A DNA stretch of 64,000 bases. Origin: Lachnospiraceae bacterium. Lineage in GTDB: Bacteria > Bacillota > Clostridia > Lachnospirales > Lachnospiraceae. The stretch covers positions 545,042 to 609,041 of the forward strand of contig JAFLSY010000001.1 of NCBI GenBank assembly GCA_022510745.1. The letters are read 5' to 3'. A program made the translations under genes and the position numbers. The notes beneath the pieces were generated by a model. The model worked only from the letters and a program-made list of their open reading frames with translations, searched no databases and was not told the DNA's origin. Of the stretch, positions 59,890 through 64,000 are shown piece after piece; position 1 is the stretch's first letter; each line of letters starts with the position of its first letter.

Positions 59890-62244
59890 ATGAAGAAAGT
59901 TGATTTCAGTCAGAATTGGTTATTTTACAAAGAGGGATCAGAAAAAAGACAGGTTCATGTTCCCCATGATGCAATGCAGTATGAACAGAGAGTATCAGAC
60001 AATCCAAGTGGAGCTGCAGGAGCTTTCTTTACCGGGGGCAGATATTACTATGAAAAGAAAATAGAAAATGTCTCGGCGCTTATCAATAAGCATGCAGAGA
60101 TAGTTTTTGAAGGTGTATATAAAGACGCAAATGTGTATCTGAACGGAGAACTGTTGGCATCCCATGCCTACGGCTATACTCCCTTTTCGGTGGTGCTTGA
60201 CGGCAAGCTGGATGAGACGAAGGATAACACCGTCATGGTTGAGGTTGACAATAGTGAGATGCCGAACAGCCGCTGGTATACTGGGAGCGGAATATACAGA
60301 CCAGTCTCTTTGTACATTTCAGAAAAAGAGCACATTGCCCTGCATGGTGTCAGAATCAAAACATTGTCAGTTCATCCGCCCAAAATAATGGTCTCAGTGG
60401 AGCATAACGGGGATGAAGTGGAAATTGCAATCAAAGATGAGAAAGATATATTGGCTGTTTCAACTGAAAACTATGGAGAAATAGACCTTCCATCTGCAAA
60501 GCTATGGGATGAGGAACATCCATATTTATATACTTGCCATGTGAAAATAAAGAAGGACGGAAACGTTGTAGATGAAGCTGTTGAAAGGTTTGGAATCCGG
60601 ATTATAAGTTGGGATACAAAGGGATTTTATATCAACGGCAAAAGCATACTTTTAAGAGGAGCCTGCGTTCATCATGACAACGGGATCCTTGGAGCCCGCA
60701 GCTATGAGGTGTCGGAGGAACGGAGGGTACGCATTTTGAAGGAGGCCGGATATAACGCCATTCGTTCCTCTCATAATCCTGCGTCGGAAGCAATGCTTCG
60801 TGCGTGTGACAAGTATGGAGTCTATGTAATGGATGAGACATGGGATGTGTGGTATAAAGCTAAAAATGCGTATGATTACAGCAAGGATTTTCTCGAAAAT
60901 TATCAGGATGATATCCATGCTATGATTGACAGGGATTACAATCATCCCTCAGTGGTTATGTACTCCATTTCAAATGAGGTGTCAGAACCGGCACAGCCAA
61001 AAGGCTTAGACTTGGCAAAGAAGATGATAGAAATATTTCATAAGGAGGATGATACGAGGCCTGTAACCGGTGGAATGAACCTTATGATTATGAGTCGGAG
61101 CGCAGACGGAAATGACATCTATCAGGAGGGCGGGGGACGTAGTGAAAAAAATGATAAAAAGGCTGCCGGGATGAACAGTCTAATGTTCAATGTCATGACA
61201 TCGATGATCGGCAGCGGCATGAATAAGGCTGCCAACAGTAAAAAGGCAGATCGTATCACCAGCCCTGTTTTGGACACGCTCGATATTGCGGGTTATAATT
61301 ACGCAGCCGGGAGGTATCCGAAGGAAGGTAAAATACATCCGAACCGTATTATTTTTGGTAGTGAGACATTTCCGGGTGATATTGCAAAAAACTGGAAGAT
61401 GGTAAAAGAATATCCTTATTTGATTGGTGATTTTATGTGGACCGGATGGGATTATTTGGGCGAAGCCGGATCGGGTGCATGGGCATATACCGAAGATGCA
61501 AAAGGATTTGAAAAACCGTATCCATGGCTCCTTGCGGATATGGGGGCGATAGATATTCTTGGGAATCCAACCGGGGAACTGTACCTTGCACAAGCTGCAT
61601 GGGAGCAATTAGAATCGCCGATAATTGCAGTACGGCCTGTAAATCATCCGGGTGCAAAGCTCTTGAAATCTGCATGGAGGGCAAGTAATGGATATCATAG
61701 CTGGGCATGGAACAGTTGTGAGGGAAATACGGCAGTGGTTGAGGTTTATGGCAATGGGGAATGGGTGCAGTTGTTTTTGAATAGAAAGTCTATCGGAAAA
61801 AAACGGTTAAAAGATGGAAGAGCGATTTTTAAGACAAAGTACGTCCCTGGGACTATTCAAGCAAATATGTATGATAAATCAGGGAAATTGATAGGAACGG
61901 ATAAACTCTGCTCTGCCGACAGTAATCTACAATTAAAACTGATACCGGAGGCGGAGAATCCACCGGTCGGACAGCCAATCTATATAGACTTATGCATATG
62001 TGATAAAGAAGGTACTGTTGAGAGAAACAAAGATAAAAAAGTAAAGATAAAGGTAGAGGGTGGAAGTCTTCTGGCGTTTGGAAGTGCAAATCCCAGAACG
62101 GAGGAAAGTTATATTTCCGGTGAGTTTACTACCTATTACGGCAAGGCTCAGGCAGTCGTCCTCAAGGAAACCACAGGTGAAATAAAGGTCACGGCCATGT
62201 GTCCGGATATGAAATCAGAATCAATATGTATATTGGTTAAGTAG
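59890..62244 (+). CDS. Glycoside hydrolase family 2 (beta-galactosidase/glucuronidase type)
   Basis: A 784-residue cytoplasmic GH2 enzyme: sugar-binding (residues 1-140), immunoglobulin-like (about 140-250) and TIM-barrel domains, then a DUF4982-like domain ('WRASNGYHSWAWNSCEGNTAVVEVYGNGEWVQLFLN') and a C-terminal extension. Acid/base is E363 in 'SISNEVSEP' and the nucleophile E492 in 'FGSETFPGD'. No signal peptide, consistent with uptake by the upstream symporter. The substrate (galactoside, glucuronide or other) cannot be fixed. Confidence 0.9.
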   Translation: MKKVDFSQNWLFYKEGSEKRQVHVPHDAMQYEQRVSDNPSGAAGAFFTGGRYYYEKKIENVSALINKHAEIVFEGVYKDANVYLNGELLASHAYGYTPFSVVLDGKLDETKDNTVMVEVDNSEMPNSRWYTGSGIYRPVSLYISEKEHIALHGVRIKTLSVHPPKIMVSVEHNGDEVEIAIKDEKDILAVSTENYGEIDLPSAKLWDEEHPYLYTCHVKIKKDGNVVDEAVERFGIRIISWDTKGFYINGKSILLRGACVHHDNGILGARSYEVSEERRVRILKEAGYNAIRSSHNPASEAMLRACDKYGVYVMDETWDVWYKAKNAYDYSKDFLENYQDDIHAMIDRDYNHPSVVMYSISNEVSEPAQPKGLDLAKKMIEIFHKEDDTRPVTGGMNLMIMSRSADGNDIYQEGGGRSEKNDKKAAGMNSLMFNVMTSMIGSGMNKAANSKKADRITSPVLDTLDIAGYNYAAGRYPKEGKIHPNRIIFGSETFPGDIAKNWKMVKEYPYLIGDFMWTGWDYLGEAGSGAWAYTEDAKGFEKPYPWLLADMGAIDILGNPTGELYLAQAAWEQLESPIIAVRPVNHPGAKLLKSAWRASNGYHSWAWNSCEGNTAVVEVYGNGEWVQLFLNRKSIGKKRLKDGRAIFKTKYVPGTIQANMYDKSGKLIGTDKLCSADSNLQLKLIPEAENPPVGQPIYIDLCICDKEGTVERNKDKKVKIKVEGGSLLAFGSANPRTEESYISGEFTTYYGKAQAVVLKETTGEIKVTAMCPDMKSESICILVK

Positions 62245-62285
62245 TAAATCAGGGAAAAGTATGTGTAAAAAGGAAGGAGAAAGAT

Positions 62286-63542
62286 ATGACAGATAGTAAA
62301 TTCTTAATAGGAGCGGCAACAGCAGCCCATCAGGTAGAGGGCAATAACATTCACAGTGACAATTGGGTGATGGAAAATCTGGAGCATTCTACATTTGTAG
62401 AGCGTTCGGGCGATGCCGTAGATCACTACAACAAATATGAAGAGGATATTAAGATGTTGGCAACAGCCGGGTGCAATGCTTACCGTTTTTCCATTGAATG
62501 GGCAAGGATTGAGCCTAAAGAAGGTTTCTATGACGAAAAGGAGTTGGAGCATTACAGAGCTGTATTAGACTGCTGTGAAGAGAATCATATTACTCCGATT
62601 GTGACTTTGCATCATTTTTCGAGCCCGGCATGGCTGATCGGAAAAGGTGGATGGGGTGTCTCCTACGTGGAAGATGCCTTTGCAAGATACGTAGAGTATG
62701 TTGTTTCTAAGATTAACAGAAAAATTCCTTACATCTGTACTATCAATGAAGCAAATATGGGTTTCCAGCTGCAGAAGGTGATTGAGGATATGATGAAATC
62801 CATGCAGAAAGAGGGAAATGTTCAGGTCGGTGTGAATATGGATATGTCTGCAATCATGATTGGCTTGGAAGAACAGGCAGCTGCATTTGGCTGTGATAAG
62901 AAGCATATCAATACGTTCCTTGCTGCAAGAAGCCAAGAACAGGAGAAATTTGTGATGAGGGCACACCAGAAAGCGTATCAGGCAATTAAGAATATCTACC
63001 CCGATACGAAGGTTGGACTTACTTTATCACTGTTTGATTATCAGCCGGTGGAAGGTGGTGAGGTAGAAGCTGAGAGACTCTGGGAAGAAGATTTTGGGTT
63101 CTATCTTCCATTTATAAAGGATGATGATTTCTTGGGAGTACAAAATTACTCACGCAAGATTGTTGCTGCATCGGGGGCCAAGGAACCTGCAGATGGTGCA
63201 CCGCTGACACAGATGGGATATGAGGATTATCCAGCATCTATTGGACATGTGCTTCGGAAAGTTGCATCGGAGTTTCAAGGAGAGCTTATGGTGACTGAAA
63301 ACGGAATTGCGACAAGCGATGACAAACGACGCTGTGAGTTTATTAAGGAAGCATATGAGGGTGTGCAAAGCTGTGTAAGAGACGGTTTGCCGGTCATTGG
63401 GTATTGCCATTGGAGTCTGCTTGACAACTTTGAGTGGCAGGCAGGTTTTGGGAAAACATTTGGCCTGATTGCGGTTGACCGCACAACACAGGAACGGACA
63501 CCGAAGGAAAGCTTGAAAGTATTAGGTTCATTGCCGAGATAG
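62286..63542 (+). CDS. Glycoside hydrolase family 1 (beta-glucosidase type)
   Basis: A 418-residue GH1 enzyme. N-terminal 'FLIGAATAAHQVEGN', acid/base E155 in 'TINEAN' (usual NEP is NEA here), nucleophile E338 in 'VTENGIAT', and 'YCHWSLLDNFEWQAGFGKTFGLIAVD'. There is no phosphate-binding signature of 6-phospho-glycosidases that I can identify, consistent with a symporter rather than a PTS. It is shorter than usual (about 440-480). AAGGAGAAA precedes the ATG. Confidence 0.9.
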   Translation: MTDSKFLIGAATAAHQVEGNNIHSDNWVMENLEHSTFVERSGDAVDHYNKYEEDIKMLATAGCNAYRFSIEWARIEPKEGFYDEKELEHYRAVLDCCEENHITPIVTLHHFSSPAWLIGKGGWGVSYVEDAFARYVEYVVSKINRKIPYICTINEANMGFQLQKVIEDMMKSMQKEGNVQVGVNMDMSAIMIGLEEQAAAFGCDKKHINTFLAARSQEQEKFVMRAHQKAYQAIKNIYPDTKVGLTLSLFDYQPVEGGEVEAERLWEEDFGFYLPFIKDDDFLGVQNYSRKIVAASGAKEPADGAPLTQMGYEDYPASIGHVLRKVASEFQGELMVTENGIATSDDKRRCEFIKEAYEGVQSCVRDGLPVIGYCHWSLLDNFEWQAGFGKTFGLIAVDRTTQERTPKESLKVLGSLPR

Positions 63543-63553
63543 GGAGGAAAATT

Positions 63554-64000
63554 ATGCTGGTCACATTAAAGGAAATTCTTGCAATTGCAGAGGAAAGAAG
63601 CATTGCCGTCGGATCGTTTAATACACCTAACTTGGAAAGCCTTATCGCAGTGGTCGCTGCAGCAGAAGAACTGAATGTGCCCGTGATTATTCAGTTTGCA
63701 CAGTGTCATGAGCCTTGGATACCATTGTCTGTCATTGGACCGATTATGGTAGAACATGCAAAGAAGGCGGCTGTACCAGTATGTGTGCATTTAGACCACG
63801 GTGAGACGTTAGAATATCTGCAGCAGGCGCTGGAAATAGGATTTACTGGTATTATGTATGATGGCTCTGTTCTGCCCTATGAAGAGAATCTGGAGAATAC
63901 GAAGAAAGCGGTTGCTATGGCAGAAAAATATGAGGCAGGAGTAGAGGCAGAGCTTGGGTCTATGGGCAGGCGTGAATCTGGCGCTGGAGATGGAAGCGGA
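63554..64000 (+). CDS. Class II ketose-bisphosphate aldolase (partial, runs off the end)
   Basis: The first 149 codons of a zinc-dependent class II aldolase (FbaA/GatY/KbaY type). 'AVGSFNTPNLESLIAVVAAAEELNVPVIIQF' is the usual N-terminus, 'VCVHLDHGETLEYLQQALEIGFTGIMYDGS' carries a zinc-binding His and catalytic Asp, and 'VEAELGSMG' the next ligand. GGGAGGAA precedes the ATG, 11 bases after the GH1 stop, so it belongs to the sugar-use operon. Substrate (fructose- or tagatose-type) undetermined. Confidence 0.9.
   Translation, partial: MLVTLKEILAIAEERSIAVGSFNTPNLESLIAVVAAAEELNVPVIIQFAQCHEPWIPLSVIGPIMVEHAKKAAVPVCVHLDHGETLEYLQQALEIGFTGIMYDGSVLPYEENLENTKKAVAMAEKYEAGVEAELGSMGRRESGAGDGSG

Overview
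The window looks like a chromosome segment of a spore-forming, anaerobic member of the Clostridia, most likely Lachnospiraceae. The evidence is spoIVA and a spoVAF-type germination gene, a class III (anaerobic, glycyl-radical) ribonucleotide reductase, T-box control of tyrS, Gram-positive promoters and Shine-Dalgarno sites, and many LytTR/GHKL and WYL regulators. No rRNA, tRNA or CRISPR array was recognised. Start codons were re-chosen from Shine-Dalgarno positions where the longest frame was implausible.

Layout. 1-3.1 kb: metF on the minus strand, then a MoxR ATPase/VWA pair. 3.2-6.5 kb: a WYL regulator followed by a YjbR-DUF3795 fusion, a GyrI-like protein and two VOC proteins. 6.5-6.9 kb: decayed remains of a toxin-antitoxin pair. 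7.0-8.2 kb: a membrane protein and a PIN-like protein. 8.3-12.5 kb: T-box-tyrS, two small Cys-containing proteins, spoIVA. 12.6-21.2 kb: a lipoprotein, a nucleoside salvage run (PNP, cytidine deaminase, amidohydrolase), a membrane MutS-like ATPase, RNase HI, a 49-residue membrane peptide, a YjjG phosphatase and a second WYL regulator. 21.3-26.2 kb: nrdDG behind a promoter carrying two NrdR-like boxes, dut, spoVAF. 26.4-32.4 kb: two lipoproteins with an ABC permease and ATPase. 32.4-37.0 kb: degV, ppa, a TPR/YD-like repeat protein, a B12-binding radical SAM protein, a HIT protein. 37.1-40.9 kb: a heterodimeric ABC exporter.

41.1-54.2 kb is the most unusual part. Two LytTR response regulator/GHKL kinase pairs are each followed by paralogous proteins of unknown function: five after the first pair and two after the second, with an eighth beyond an aldo/keto reductase. 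They share an N-terminal leader (spaced Tyr/Lys/Thr, then a T/S-S-F box). Five share an 'ExMxxDPE'-like motif and most of those end in an 'A-x-YE-x-A'-like tail. None has a cleavable signal peptide. Three are preceded by copies of one structured RNA element: a conserved 5' box, then a hairpin whose ten-base loop is identical in all three while the stem changes with pairing kept. Both regulators have direct repeats with 21-bp periodicity upstream, as expected for LytTR-domain binding. Two terminators of the same unusual design close the two main paralog blocks. I regard this as the candidate undescribed system.

54.2-57.0 kb: an XRE membrane regulator and a large solute-binding lipoprotein. At 57.14 kb a Y-family DNA polymerase gene breaks off after about 35 codons, exactly where a glycoside-use cluster begins (AraC regulator, GPH transporter, GH2 and GH1 hydrolases, and a class II aldolase running off the end). 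This suggests the cluster was inserted into the polymerase gene, or that a deletion joined the two.
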